Of a DNA stretch of 64,000 nucleotides, positions 26,633-43,612 are shown one piece after another. The number at the start of each line of letters is the position of its first letter. The first letter of the stretch is position 1. The position numbers were made by a program, and so were the translations under genes. The notes beneath the pieces were generated by a model, which was not told the origin of the DNA, searched no databases, and was given only the letters and a program-made list of their open reading frames with translations. Source of the DNA: Labilithrix sp. (GTDB lineage: Bacteria > Myxococcota_A > Polyangia > Polyangiales > Polyangiaceae). The DNA lies in contig JAHBWD010000009.1 of NCBI GenBank assembly GCA_019637175.1, positions 124,001-188,000 of the forward strand, given 5' to 3'.

Positions 26633-28066
26633 AGACGCTCCTTCGCGGCGCCGACGTGATCCGAGACGACACCGCGCTCCTCTCGTTCGAAGCAAAGCGA
26701 CACGGCGACCTCACGCGCGAGCCGAACGTCTGCGCGCCCTGCGGGGCGAAAGGCTCCTGAGAGGCGCGCGCGCACGGGTGATCTCGCGCGCGACCTTCGA
26801 CTCTCGACGGCTTGGAGCTCGGTCTGTCGGTTGCTACCTCGTCGGTGCTCGTGAGCGTACAAGCGCTCGAGGAGGTCTCCGATGAAGCAATGGGTGGGTG
26901 GGCTCGTGATCGCGTCGACCGGCATCGCTGTGGCTGCATGCGTCTCGCCACCGGCGGACGTCGACGAGGAGAATTTCCATGTGAGTCAGGAGGGGCAAGC
27001 CTCTCGCGCAACACGTGCTTCTCCGCCATGATCCTCGGGACGCTCGGGGTGATGGCAGCAGCGCGGCGAAGATCAACGCGCGCGGCCACGTCGTGGGGAG
27101 TGCCGAGCGCGAGGATCACAGATGCAAGCGTTCCTCTGGAAGCACGGGAAGATGATGGACCTCGGAACGCTCGGCGGGGTGTCGAGCATCGCCGAAGACG
27201 TCAACGAGCGCGACCAGGTCGTCGGCTTCTCGCAGACGGAGAACGGCGACGTGCACACGTTTCTCTGGGAGAAGGGCCGCATCAAAGACCTGGGAACACT
27301 CGGCGGCAGCCACACGGACTCGGGGTCGAAGATCAACGCGCGAGGTCAGATCGCGGGTTCGTCGACGACCGCCACCGGCGCGACGCACGCGTTCCTCTGG
27401 GAGCGCGGCGCATGAAGGACCTGGGAACGCTCCCCGACGGGACGCGCAGCCAAGCCGCCACCATCAACGATGACGGTCAGATCGCGGGGACGTCCAATAC
27501 CGCAGACGGAGCGAGCCGTGCCTTCCTCTGGGGAGCGTGGGCGCATGAGGGACCTGGGAACACTCGGCGGCGCCTGGAGCGAAGCGAGGGCCGTCAACGA
27601 CAGAGGTCAGGTGATCGGTTCATCCGAGACGCTCAACGGAGAGATCCACGGCTTCCTCTGGCAAGCGGGCCGCATGAAGGACCTCGGCACGGTCAACGGC
27701 TCGACGCAGATCATCCCGGAAGCGATCAACGAACGCGCTCAGGTGATCGGCGTCTATCTGACCCAAAGCGGAATAGGCGGCTTCCTCTGGGAGAAGGGGC
27801 AGATGAAGGATCTCGGCTCGCTCGGCGGGCGCACGACGGAGCCCTTGGCCTTGAACGATCGCGGCACGTCGTCGGATACTCGACGATCGGCAACCGAGAG
27901 TATGCGTTCCGATGGCAGCACGGAGCGCTGCAACAAGTCTCCGACACGGCGCCAAGCATGGCCAGAGACATCGACGGCGAGGGCTCGATCGCCGCCAAGC
28001 GCCCGGCGAGAGCGCGAGCGTCGCGACGCTGTGGGAGCACGGCGCTGCCGCTGCTGATGCGTCGAT
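26622..28066 (+). repeat. Divergent direct repeat, copy 1 (HAF gene and upstream region)
   Basis: About 1.4 kb resembling 32782-34230 in the same orientation. It covers ~250 bp of upstream non-coding sequence, including a shared stretch before the start codon (CGGTCTGTCGGTTGCTA and GCGCTCGAGGAGGTCTCCG), and the whole HAF reading frame. Single-base indels scattered through copy 1 show it is the decayed one. Boundaries are approximate, by eye. Confidence 0.8.
26882..28057 (+). pseudogene. HAF-repeat lipoprotein, frameshifted pseudogene
   Basis: Begins with an intact signal (MKQWVGGLVIASTGIAVAAC) and a good ribosome site (GAGGAGG, 6 nt). The frame is then lost within about 100 bp: relative to the intact copy at 33046 a C is missing in the CAAGCCCTCTC region, and further 1-2 bp indels occur near 27400 (GAGCGCGGCGCATG), 27530 (CTCTGGGGAGCG), 27868 and 28000. 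HAF motifs (HTFLWEKGRIKDLGTLGG and the like) are still readable in three frames. At least five frameshifts in 1.2 kb make sequencing error an unlikely full explanation. The stop at 28057 corresponds to the intact copy's stop. Confidence 0.85.
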
Positions 28067-28081
28067 CGCCGCGCCGTGCTG

Positions 28082-28795
28082 TCAGAAGGAGAGCGCGACG
28101 CCCGACGGCGCGAGGCCGATCTTCGGAGCGACGGTTTCGTTTTTGGCGTAGTCGTCCTGGACGATCTTCGCGCGACCCGCCGCCACGCCGACGATCAGGA
28201 GCGCGAGGCCCGACGCGGCGATGATCCCGCCCGCGACCGCCATGGCCGCCCCCGCAGTTTCGGTGCTGTTCTTGTCCACGAGCACGCCGCCGCCGACGAA
28301 GAGGGGAATGGAGAGACCGAGGCTGATGCCCCCGGTCACGAAGCAGGCGGTACACCCGCTCGTGACCTTCACCGCCGTGGTCCGATCGCCGACCTCGACG
28401 TCCTCGACGGTGCTGCCGGCGCGGACCGTGTACCAGCCGGGAGGTAGCTGCAAGCTGCACGGGATGTGGCACTCGCCGTGCGCGCCGCCCTTCTGGTTCG
28501 ACTCGGCGCTGACGAGATCGCTGCGTCCAGTGAAGATGACGCGCGTCCCGCCTTGCTGCGGCGGCGCGGAGGCGGGCGGAGCGACCGGGGCCACCGCAGG
28601 CGGCGGCACGGGCGGCGGTGCCGACGCAGGTGCCGGCGGTGCCGGTGCCACGCAGACGCCCTTCTCACAGATCCGATCGCCCTTGCACTGCGCGTCGTTC
28701 GCGCAGTCGGCCCGCGCGGCGCCCGACCGCGCCGTCAGGAAGACCACGGTCATCACGGCGGCAAGCCCAGGTCCTCTGCTCATGTTCGGCCGCAT
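28082..28795 (-). CDS. PEGA-like secreted/membrane protein A (copy 2)
   Basis: 237 aa, paralogue of 14481-15194 with the same length. Signal to ARA, four-cysteine motif DCANDAQCKGDRICEKGVCV, Pro-rich linker, PEGA-like CHIPCSLQLPPGWYTVRAG, then VKVTSGCTACFVTGGISLG and two C-terminal helices, ending in GVALSF. Open over its full length, so it appears functional. It follows the decayed HAF gene convergently (24 bp apart) and precedes the copy-2 protein B gene by 25 bp. Confidence 0.7.
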   Translation of the reverse strand: MRPNMSRGPGLAAVMTVVFLTARSGAARADCANDAQCKGDRICEKGVCVAPAPPAPASAPPPVPPPAVAPVAPPASAPPQQGGTRVIFTGRSDLVSAESNQKGGAHGECHIPCSLQLPPGWYTVRAGSTVEDVEVGDRTTAVKVTSGCTACFVTGGISLGLSIPLFVGGGVLVDKNSTETAGAAMAVAGGIIAASGLALLIVGVAAGRAKIVQDDYAKNETVAPKIGLAPSGVALSF

Positions 28796-28820
28796 GGCTC
28801 TTCCTCGCTGAGAGTTTGGC

Positions 28821-29582
28821 TCAGAAACGGATCACGACTCCCCGCGCGTCGACGCCGAGCGCCGGCGCTTCGGGCTTCGTCGCGGGCGCCGAGGCCGTCT
28901 CTCCGTTCACGGTCACGGAATCTGGTCCCTTGGCGAGGCCGACGATCAGCAAGACGAGGCCGGTCGTCGTCATGACGGCGCCGCTGATGAGCAGGGCGAT
29001 ACCGGCAACCTGCTCCTCTTCGACCGTATACGTGTACGCGGGGCCACCGGTCCGACTCTCCGTCCCCGTCGCTCCAGCGACGAGAGCGCCACCGCCGATG
29101 ATGAACGGAAGACCCGCGCCGGCGAGGATGCCGCCGAGGGCGACGCACACGCTGCACCCGCGGTTCATCTCGATGCGCGACGCCCTGTTGTGCGGGATGT
29201 CGACGTCCTGCTGGAACCCCTTGGCGAGCATGGTGTAGCGACCCGGCGAAAGCGTGACGCGGCAGGGCACGCGGCAATCGAGGCTCGTCTTGCCGTCGAG
29301 GCGAACATGATCGCCGGCTCGGCCCGCGATCGCGACTGGAACGGCGTCGGCCGGAGGCGCGGCCTCCGCGGGAGGGGCGACCGACGGCGGCGGCGGCGCT
29401 GACGGCGGCATCGCCGCAGGAGCCGGAGGCGAGACGCACGATCCCTTCTCGCACGTCCGATCGCCCTTGCACTCCGAGTCGCTCTTGCAATCGGCACGCG
29501 CGTCACTCGCCCACGCGCTCACGAGCGCGACGAGCGCGATAGACGAGAGGCTACGCGACGCAAGCAGGGACGATCGACGCAT
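28821..29582 (-). CDS. PEGA-like secreted/membrane protein B (copy 2)
   Basis: 253 aa, paralogue of 15215-15991. Signal ending DARA, DCKSDSECKGDRTCEKGSCV, Pro/Ala linker, DCRVPCRVTLSPGRYTMLAKG, RGCSVCVALGG and Gly-rich hydrophobic hairpins. Intact. The bases just upstream (GTGAAAA...ATG and, further out, CAAATGACCATCGACA) match those upstream of copy 1, so leader or promoter elements were duplicated with the gene. Confidence 0.7.
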   Translation of the reverse strand: MRRSSLLASRSLSSIALVALVSAWASDARADCKSDSECKGDRTCEKGSCVSPPAPAAMPPSAPPPPSVAPPAEAAPPADAVPVAIAGRAGDHVRLDGKTSLDCRVPCRVTLSPGRYTMLAKGFQQDVDIPHNRASRIEMNRGCSVCVALGGILAGAGLPFIIGGGALVAGATGTESRTGGPAYTYTVEEEQVAGIALLISGAVMTTTGLVLLIVGLAKGPDSVTVNGETASAPATKPEAPALGVDARGVVIRF

Positions 29583-29597
29583 GATCGAGTACGGTTT

Positions 29598-29870
29598 TCA
29601 CGCGGATGGGGCCGAAGTGTCGATGGTCATTTGTTGTTCGCGCGGGCGTGACACGCCGGCGATGAGGGCGCGACGCGAAGAGCTGTCCGTCTTGCGCAGG
29701 AGGGAAGCGACCTGATTCGCGATCGTCCGCACCGATCGGAACGGTGGTCTCGCGATCTCCGCGTTCGAGAGTCCTTGCTGGAGCAGATCGAGGATCGCGC
29801 GCTCGGCCTCCGTCAACCCAGCAGGCGAGGATTTGTCGAGACGCGCAAGCAGTGCGCCGCCTCCTTTCAT
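29598..29870 (-). pseudogene. Truncated LuxR-type HTH regulator (copy 2 remnant)
   Basis: Up to 90 aa from an ATG at 29870. Only the last HTH of the 402-aa regulator at 16046 remains: SPAGLTEAERAILDLL, QGLSNAE, RSVRTIANQVASLLRKT and RRALIAGV. Similarity to the full-length gene stops abruptly near 29830; the sensor region and the first HTH are gone, and what lies upstream is unrelated. The copy-1 stop is also lost, adding a few residues (PREQQMTID). No ribosome site is seen, so I call it a remnant; a functional free-standing HTH cannot be excluded. Confidence 0.7.
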
Positions 29871-30176
29871 CAACGGAGGCGACGACCAGGTCGGCCCAGC
29901 TCGACGACCACGCTCTATCCCGGCGCCACCGTCGAGACGACGTGGATGCACTGCACCGACGACGCGAACGTGGTCGACGTCGTTCGGCCCGGCGCTGCGG
30001 CGCGTCTGGCTGCGGCGCGCTGAGTGACGGTGAAGGCGCCAGGTGCAATCTACCTCGTTACGCGCGGCACGGGCGGACGGGACGACTTCCGCCCGATCAC
30101 TTCGCTCCGCTGACGGCCGATCTCCCGCGACGCACATACGGCATTCGAAGCGCGCTGTGCGTCTATACTGGAAGTG
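29871..30176. other. Non-coding interval with a possible orphan gene end
   Basis: 306 bp between the HTH remnant and the patatin gene. On the plus strand, 29904-30023 reads as a plausible C-terminal protein fragment (LYPGATVETTW, HCTDDANVVDVVRPG) that ends in TGA but has no start or upstream body. It may be the tail of a deleted gene. No other gene or strong promoter was recognised. Confidence 0.3.
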
Positions 30177-31415
30177 ATGGTGGAGAAGGCTCCCCCCACG
30201 TCTCCCGTCGCGCTCGTCCTCGCCGGCGGCGCAGCGCGCGGCGCGTACGAGGTCGGTGTCGTCCAGTACATCATCGAGGAGGTCGGCAAGAGCCTGGGGC
30301 GGGACGTCCCCCTCGACATCCTCTGCGGAACGTCGATCGGCGCGCTCAACGCGTGCGCGCTCGCGGCGTTCGCGGACGATCCGAAGGGACGCGCGAGGCG
30401 CCTCGCGCGCGTGTGGTGCGACCTCCGCGTGGAGAAGCTGATCCAGCCCGACCTTCGCGGCGTCCTCTCGATGGGAACGCGCTGGCTACGCGGCCGGCGC
30501 GACGCCGACACGCCTCCCGCACGCGAAGGCGGCCTCGTCGATCCCGCGGGGCTCGAGCGCCTCATCGAGGCCGAGATCCCGTTCGCCAGGATCGACGAGC
30601 ACCTGCAAGCCGGCCTGTTCTCCGCCGTCACCGTCTCGACGACGCACATCGCGAGCGGTCGCACGATCGTCTTCGTTCATCGTCGCGAACGCGACCTGCC
30701 GCCGTGGAGCCTCGACCCGACGATCACGCCGCGCGCCGTGCGCATCACGCCGCAACACGCCTTCGCCTCGGCCGCGATCCCGATCCTCTTCCGCGCCGTT
30801 CGCATCGACGGCGAGCTCCACTGCGACGGCGGCCTGAGGCAGAACGTGCCCCTGTCTCCCGCGCGGCGTCTCGGCGCGCGCGGCGTCATCGTCGTCAACC
30901 CTCGCCACATCGAACGCCGCATCGACGAGAGCCCCGCGAACGGGAAGGTCGACGCGTTTCCGGGTCCGCTGTTCCTCATCGGCAAGACGCTGAACGCGCT
31001 GCTCCTCGATCGCATCGACACCGACCTCGCGCGCCTGCGCAGCATCAACGACATCCTGGAGGCGGGGTGCCGTCGCTATGGCCCCGATTTCGTCGACGAG
31101 ATCAACGCGGCGCTCGGGCATCCGAGAGGTCGCGGCATGCGGCCGATGAGCTCGATCTTGATCCGCGCGTCGCAGGACATCGGCAAGCTCGCCGCCGATT
31201 ACGTGCGCTCGCCCGCCTTCTCCAAGCGTGTCGGCGGCGGCACGGGCCGTCTCCTTCGCCGCATCGCCGAGCGCGACGCCCCGGACGAGGCCGACCTGCT
31301 CTCGTACCTCCTGTTCGACGGCGAGTTCGCGAGCCAGCTCATCGAGGTCGGCCGCGCGGACGCGAAGGCTCGACACGACGAGCTCTGCGCGTTCTTCACC
31401 GAGCTCGTGGCGTGA
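30177..31415 (+). CDS. Patatin-like phospholipase
   Basis: 412 aa from the ATG at 30177 (a GTG 1 codon upstream is also in frame; GGAA precedes both). Patatin catalytic features: oxyanion-hole glycine motif LAGGAARGAYEVGV, nucleophile elbow GTSIGALNA (Ser), and the dyad Asp in DGGLRQNVPLSPA. Likely a serine lipid acyl hydrolase; no signal peptide is apparent, so cytoplasmic or exported without one. The C-terminal ~90 residues are helical. The last 76 bp of the gene region recur nearly identically at 32014-32089. Confidence 0.92.
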   Translation: MVEKAPPTSPVALVLAGGAARGAYEVGVVQYIIEEVGKSLGRDVPLDILCGTSIGALNACALAAFADDPKGRARRLARVWCDLRVEKLIQPDLRGVLSMGTRWLRGRRDADTPPAREGGLVDPAGLERLIEAEIPFARIDEHLQAGLFSAVTVSTTHIASGRTIVFVHRRERDLPPWSLDPTITPRAVRITPQHAFASAAIPILFRAVRIDGELHCDGGLRQNVPLSPARRLGARGVIVVNPRHIERRIDESPANGKVDAFPGPLFLIGKTLNALLLDRIDTDLARLRSINDILEAGCRRYGPDFVDEINAALGHPRGRGMRPMSSILIRASQDIGKLAADYVRSPAFSKRVGGGTGRLLRRIAERDAPDEADLLSYLLFDGEFASQLIEVGRADAKARHDELCAFFTELVA

Positions 31416-31449
31416 CGATTGACCTCCGTGCCAGCACCCTCGTCTGGGA

Positions 31450-31920
31450 CTACTCGCTCGTGGCGTCTTTGGCGCCGGCATCGGCGACGTGGCACTCCCA
31501 CGCCGTGGCGGACGGTGCGCGCGCGTCGACGGTGCAGCTCCAGCGACCGGAGATGCAGCGGCAGTAGAAGTCGTTCAAAGGGCCGGAGGCCAGCCCTTCG
31601 TCGGGGCACGGCCCGAGCCACTCTGCCGTCATCCCACAGACGACGCCGTCCTCAGAGCACGCCCCCGAGGGAAGGGCGTCGCTCGTCAGCTTCGTGACGC
31701 CTGGTGCGCCGACCGCGTTCCACTTGCCGCTCGCGGATCGATTCGGACCGCAATGCGGCGTGCACGCAGGCACGCCGGTCGGCCCGTCGTGCTCGTACTC
31801 GAAGCTGGTTCCCCGCGGCCAACGCGGCGCGTCCGAGCACGTCGCGCTGGGCGGCGCGTAGCTCGGCTCGCACGCCCCGAAGAGCGCGAGCCCCACGATC
31901 GCGACCAGCGTCGACCTCAC
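31450..31920 (-). CDS. Cysteine-rich lipoprotein
   Basis: 156 aa. GTG start at 31920; lipobox LFGAC. The mature part has nine further Cys (ATCSDAPRW, PACTPHC, GACSEDGVVC, GPCPDEG, FYCRCISGRWSC, WECHVADA) and should be disulfide-rich. The W-x-C-x-x-C spacing resembles small secreted proteins common in myxobacteria, but no defined family is recognised. Convergent with the patatin gene (34 bp). Confidence 0.7.
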   Translation of the reverse strand: MRSTLVAIVGLALFGACEPSYAPPSATCSDAPRWPRGTSFEYEHDGPTGVPACTPHCGPNRSASGKWNAVGAPGVTKLTSDALPSGACSEDGVVCGMTAEWLGPCPDEGLASGPLNDFYCRCISGRWSCTVDARAPSATAWECHVADAGAKDATSE

Positions 31921-31955
31921 CCACGGATCATGGCACGCTCCACCGGAGAGCGCAC

Positions 31956-32089
31956 GGCTTCGGCGGCGCTGCGCGGTGGCGGCGTCGTCGACATGGGCGC
32001 CCGAGAGACGCGCTCGAGGTCGGCCGCGCGGACGCGAAGGCTCGGCACGACGAGCTCTGCGCGTTCTTCACCGAGCTCGCGGCGTGACG
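31956..32089 (+). other. Scrambled gene fragments: PIN-toxin piece joined to patatin tail
   Basis: 31956-31988 matches 32654-32686 inside the VapC-like gene at 32 of 33 positions. 25 bp later, 32014-32089 matches the patatin gene end (31342-31417) at 74 of 76 positions, including the stop codon. Neither piece is part of a readable gene here. The fragments must derive from local duplication and rearrangement. Confidence 0.85.
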
Positions 32090-32124
32090 CGGCGCGGAAC
32101 GCCGTGATGTGCTACAGTGCCAGT

Positions 32125-32388
32125 ATGCGACCCGGCAGGACCAAGACCACGAGCTTCTCGCTCGACGCCGCGACCCTGAAGAATCTGAAGGCTCTCGCGA
32201 CGCGGCGTCACCGGGGGAACGTTTCGGCTCTGCTTGCCGAGATCGCCTCGCGAGAAGCAAAGTTCGCCGCCGCGGAGGCGTTCTTCGAAAAGTACGGTGT
32301 CCCGCCGCTCGATGACGAGGCCGTCGAACGCATCGAGGCCGAGTGGCGAGGCGAGGTACCGAAGAAACGACGACGGCGCGCGGCGTGA
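32125..32388 (+). CDS. Ribbon-helix-helix-like antitoxin
   Basis: 87 aa. Basic N-terminal strand KTTSFSLDAATLKNLKALA followed by helices, the usual layout of RHH (CopG/Arc-type) antitoxins; C-terminus ends in a basic KKRRRR cluster. Its stop overlaps the start of the PIN-domain gene by 4 bp (GTGA), the standard antitoxin-toxin order. Start fixed at 32125 because a -10-like TACAGT (32114-32119) lies only 5 bp upstream, hinting at a leaderless transcript. Antitoxin identity rests on context plus fold pattern. Confidence 0.75.
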   Translation: MRPGRTKTTSFSLDAATLKNLKALATRRHRGNVSALLAEIASREAKFAAAEAFFEKYGVPPLDDEAVERIEAEWRGEVPKKRRRRAA

Positions 32389-32759
32389 CCTTCACGTTCG
32401 ACACCGGAATGTTGATCGCCCTGGAGCGTCGCAAGCGGCGCGCGACGGCGGCGCTGCGTGCCATCGTCCGGCGCGGTCTCTTGCCTGTCGTCCCCGCGGT
32501 CGTGTACGCGGAGTGGTGGCGTGGTCGAGTCGACGTTCGCGAGGAGATCCTCGCGATGGTCCTGGTGGAGGGCATGCCGGCCTCCTTGTGCCGCGCCGCG
32601 GGGGAGGCGCTCGGCGCGGTGAGAGGGGCGTCGCTCGCAGACGCCGTCGTGATGGCTTCGGCGGCGCTGCGCGGTGGAGGCGTCGTTTACACGAGCGACG
32701 TGCGCGATCTCCAGCGCCTCCAGCGCCATTTCCCGACGGTACTCGTCCTTTCGGTGTGA
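32385..32759 (+). CDS. PIN-domain ribonuclease toxin (VapC-like)
   Basis: 124 aa from the GTG at 32385 that overlaps the antitoxin stop; the earlier ATG in frame is inside the antitoxin gene. PIN acidic residues are in place: FDTGMLIALE (Asp5-like), VVYAEWWRG (Glu), SLADAVVMASA (Asp) and TSDVRDLQRL (Asp). VapC toxins are Mg-dependent RNases that usually cut tRNA or rRNA; the target here is unknown. A 33-bp internal segment (32654-32686) recurs at 31956. Confidence 0.85.
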   Translation: MTFTFDTGMLIALERRKRRATAALRAIVRRGLLPVVPAVVYAEWWRGRVDVREEILAMVLVEGMPASLCRAAGEALGAVRGASLADAVVMASAALRGGGVVYTSDVRDLQRLQRHFPTVLVLSV

Positions 32760-32781
32760 CGGCCACCGCGCGCTTCACGCA

Positions 32782-34230
32782 CGCGGTGCGGGTAGACGCT
32801 CCGGCACGCGGTCGACGTGATCCGAGACGGCACCGCGCTCCTTCGTTCGAGCCACAGCGACACGGCGACCTCACGCGCGCGAGCGCGCCGACGTCCGCGC
32901 GCCCTGCGTGGCGAAAGGCTCCCGAGAGACGCGCGCGCACCGCGGCTGATCTCGCACGCGACGTGACTCTGGACGGCTAGCGGCGGTCTGTCGGTTGCTA
33001 GCTCGTCGGTGCTTGCCGAGTTGCAAGCGCTCGAGGAGGTCTCCGATGAAGCAATGGGTGGGTAGGCTCGTGATCGCGTCGGCCGGCATCGCTGTGGCTG
33101 CATGCACCTCGCCGCAAACGGACGTCGACGAGGAGAACGTCCCGGTGAGTCAGGAAGGCCAAGCCCTCTCGCGCAAGAAATGCTTCTCCACCACGATCCT
33201 CGGGTCGCTCGGGGGCGAGGGAAGCAGCTCGGCGAAGATCAACGCGCGCGGCCACGTCGTGGGGAGCGCGAACCTCGCGAATCAACAGACGCACGCGTTC
33301 CTCTGGAAGCACGGGAAGATGCGGGATCTCGGCACGCTCGGCGGGGTGTCGAGCAATGCCCGCGACGTCAACGAGCGCGATCAGGTCGTCGGCGTTTCCC
33401 AGATCGAGAACGGCGACGTCCGCGCGTTCCTTTGGGAGCACGGCCGCATCAAAGACCTGGGGACGCTTGGTGGAAATTCGGTCGACTCGAGCGTGAAGAT
33501 CAACGCGCGGGGCCAGATCGCGGGCTCGTCGACGACCGCCACCGGCGAGATGCACGCGTTCCTCTGGGAGCACGGGCGCATGAAGGATCTGGGAACGCTC
33601 CCCGACGGGATGTACAGCCGCGCAGCCGCCCTCAACGATGAGGGTCAGATCGCGGGCACATCGGGTACCGCAGGCGGAGGCACCCGCGCCGTCCTCTGGG
33701 AGAAGGGGGGGATGAGAGTTCTCGGGACCCTCGGCGGCACATGGAGCGAAGCGAGCGCGATCAACGGGCGCGGTCAGGTGGTCGGTTGGTCGGAGACGCC
33801 CAACGGAGACGTCCACGCCTTCCTCTGGGAAGCGGGCCGCATGAAGGATCTCGGCACGATCAACGGGTCGACGCAGACCAGGGCGGAAGCGATCAACGAG
33901 CGTGGTCAGGTGATCGGCAGCTACCAGACGCCAAGCGGGACGCGCGGCTTCCTCTGGGAAAAAGGCCGGATGAAAGATCTCGGTTCGTTCGGCCGCGAGA
34001 CTTTCCCCCTCGCCCTCGACAATCGCGGTCAGGTCGTCGGATACTCGACGATCGGCAACCCGGAGTATGCGTTCCTATGGCAGAGCGGAACGCTGCAAGC
34101 TCTGTCCGGCGCTTTCAGCATGGCCGTAGACATCAACGACGAGGGCCAGATCGCCGGCCAAGGGTCCGGCGAGAGCACGAGCGTCGCGACCCTCTGGGAG
34201 CCGCAGCGCTGTCGCTGACGCGTCGATCGC
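32782..34230 (+). repeat. Divergent direct repeat, copy 2 (intact HAF gene and upstream region)
   Basis: Partner of the segment at 26622-28066, about 6.2 kb away in the same orientation. Shared upstream blocks include GACGTGATCCGAGACG and GCGACACGGCGACCTCACGCG, followed by the same ribosome site before the HAF start. Boundaries are by eye. Confidence 0.8.
33046..34218 (+). CDS. HAF-repeat lipoprotein (intact copy)
   Basis: 390 aa. Start at 33046 with GAGGAGG 6 nt upstream; lipobox VAAC, so lipid-anchored outside. The rest is about seven units of ~46 aa matching the probable extracellular HAF repeat family: ...INARGQIAGSS...[16 protein letters not shown]..., with HAFLW and DLGT-type cores repeated (some divergent: RAVLW, YAFLW). 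These repeats probably fold as a beta-propeller. Molecular function is unknown. The decayed paralogue lies at 26882-28057; rpoC converges from the other side. Confidence 0.88.
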   Translation: MKQWVGRLVIASAGIAVAACTSPQTDVDEENVPVSQEGQALSRKKCFSTTILGSLGGEGSSSAKINARGHVVGSANLANQQTHAFLWKHGKMRDLGTLGGVSSNARDVNERDQVVGVSQIENGDVRAFLWEHGRIKDLGTLGGNSVDSSVKINARGQIAGSSTTATGEMHAFLWEHGRMKDLGTLPDGMYSRAAALNDEGQIAGTSGTAGGGTRAVLWEKGGMRVLGTLGGTWSEASAINGRGQVVGWSETPNGDVHAFLWEAGRMKDLGTINGSTQTRAEAINERGQVIGSYQTPSGTRGFLWEKGRMKDLGSFGRETFPLALDNRGQVVGYSTIGNPEYAFLWQSGTLQALSGAFSMAVDINDEGQIAGQGSGESTSVATLWEPQRCR

Positions 34231-34254
34231 GTCGTCGCCGGCGCCTACGCCCCG

Positions 34255-34294
34255 AAAAAAAAGAACGCCGCGGCGCTTTCGAGCCGCGGCGTTC
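34255..34294 (-). terminator. Rho-independent terminator after rpoC
   Basis: A 12-bp perfect stem (34263-34274 with 34283-34294), 8-nt loop, followed on the minus strand by eight T (34262-34255). Lies 40 bp after the rpoC stop and should end the rpoB-rpoC transcript before it reads into the HAF gene. Confidence 0.92.
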
Positions 34295-34333
34295 CCCCCC
34301 GCCTTCTCCCCCGGCGGATCCTGATCCTCGTTC

Positions 34334-38596
<4,263 letters not shown>

Positions 38597-38668
38597 CGTG
38601 GTGACCTTTCTATGACTGCGTAGCGAGAGAGAAAACTTTGTGAAGGAGCCTCGAGCGATCCTGGAGGA

Positions 38669-39072
38669 TCAGAGGCTGCGACCCGGCGCGCCGTTGTCGG
38701 GCGGCGGTTGAGACGGAGGCATCGCGGGGCGAGTCGGCGTGCTCGGCGCGGGCTGCGCCGTTTGGACCGGCGGAGGCTGCTGGACGATGATCGGCTGCGG
38801 CCCGCGCTGGATCGGCTGCGCTTGCACCGGCTGGGCAACCGGCGCTCCCGACGGCCCCCCCACCATGTGCCAGTCGCCGCCCTCCCAGCGGTAGGTGGCG
38901 CGCTGGCCGCACGCTTCGACGTCGCGCGTGCGGCCGCTGTTGAGGATGTGCACGCGGCGCGGCTCGCAGTTGAGATCCGCCGCAGCGGCCTCTTTCAAGA
39001 GGCCGGTGTGAGCGCATCCCGTGCTCGCGAGCGCGAGCACGAACATGCCACCGAGGAGCGTGCGCATCGTCG

Positions 39073-39076
<4 letters not shown>
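38669..39076 (-). CDS. Small lipoprotein encoded between rpoB and rpoC
   Basis: 135 aa. Its ATG overlaps the rpoB stop (ATGA, 39076-39073), so it is translationally coupled to rpoB. Signal peptide with lipobox LASTGC near residue 21; then a short conserved-looking domain [32 protein letters not shown] with two Cys, then a ~70-residue Pro/Gln-rich low-complexity tail. This Cys-pair domain occurs in small myxobacterial lipoproteins of unknown role. Presence in the core RNA polymerase operon should tie its expression to growth rate. Not a polymerase subunit on any evidence here. Confidence 0.85.
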
Positions 39077-43206
<4,130 letters not shown>

Positions 43207-43611
43207 CGTTGCTCCTTGGGGCCTTTGGCGCAGTCTTGAAGGGTCGCGACGTCCCTCGTGCTGCTGCCTCTTCCGGACTCTCGGCAGGTCCGGTTCGTGC
43301 GCGTCTCCGAGCTCGGGATAAGAAGAAGAGAAAGAGCGCTTTTACTGCGGCGCTGAAGCGGAAGAAAAGTTGGTACGAGAAATGCCGTATGGGCCGAGCG
43401 AAGGGACCTCTCCCTTCGCCGGCCCGCGGCGTCAATCAAAACCTTGCGAATTCAGTCACTCTCGGTTCGACCCGGAAAACTGGTCATGTTTCGAGGGGCG
43501 ACCCCCTCGAGCTCCCCAGGCGCTCTCGGAGCGGATGGGGAGGCAAGGTGCCCGTGGGCCCGCTCGTTTAGGCGGCGGACGCCATCGGGGCAAGCACAGC
43601 AACAAGAAAGG
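43207..43611 (-). other. Long leader upstream of rpoB
   Basis: Over 400 bp between the rplL terminator and the rpoB start without a credible gene. It contains a strong stem-loop (43391-43425). I could not identify a convincing -35/-10 pair, but an rpoB promoter is expected here because the preceding operon ends in a terminator. Confidence 0.5.
43391..43425 (-). promoter_or_regulatory. Stem-loop in the rpoB leader
   Basis: CGAAGGGA pairs perfectly with TCCCTTCG around a 4-nt loop, and flanking GGGCCG / CGGCCC extends the helix past a 2-nt bulge. No T-run follows on the minus strand, so it is not a simple terminator. Possible attenuator or processing site controlling rpoB-rpoC expression; role inferred. 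Confidence 0.4.
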
Positions 43612-43612
43612 G

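Noticed and set aside
26812..28224. 470-codon plus frame over the HAF pseudogene
   Set aside because: The frame starts upstream of the HAF start in a different register and reads through the repeat region out of the HAF frame; the frameshifted gene is the better description.
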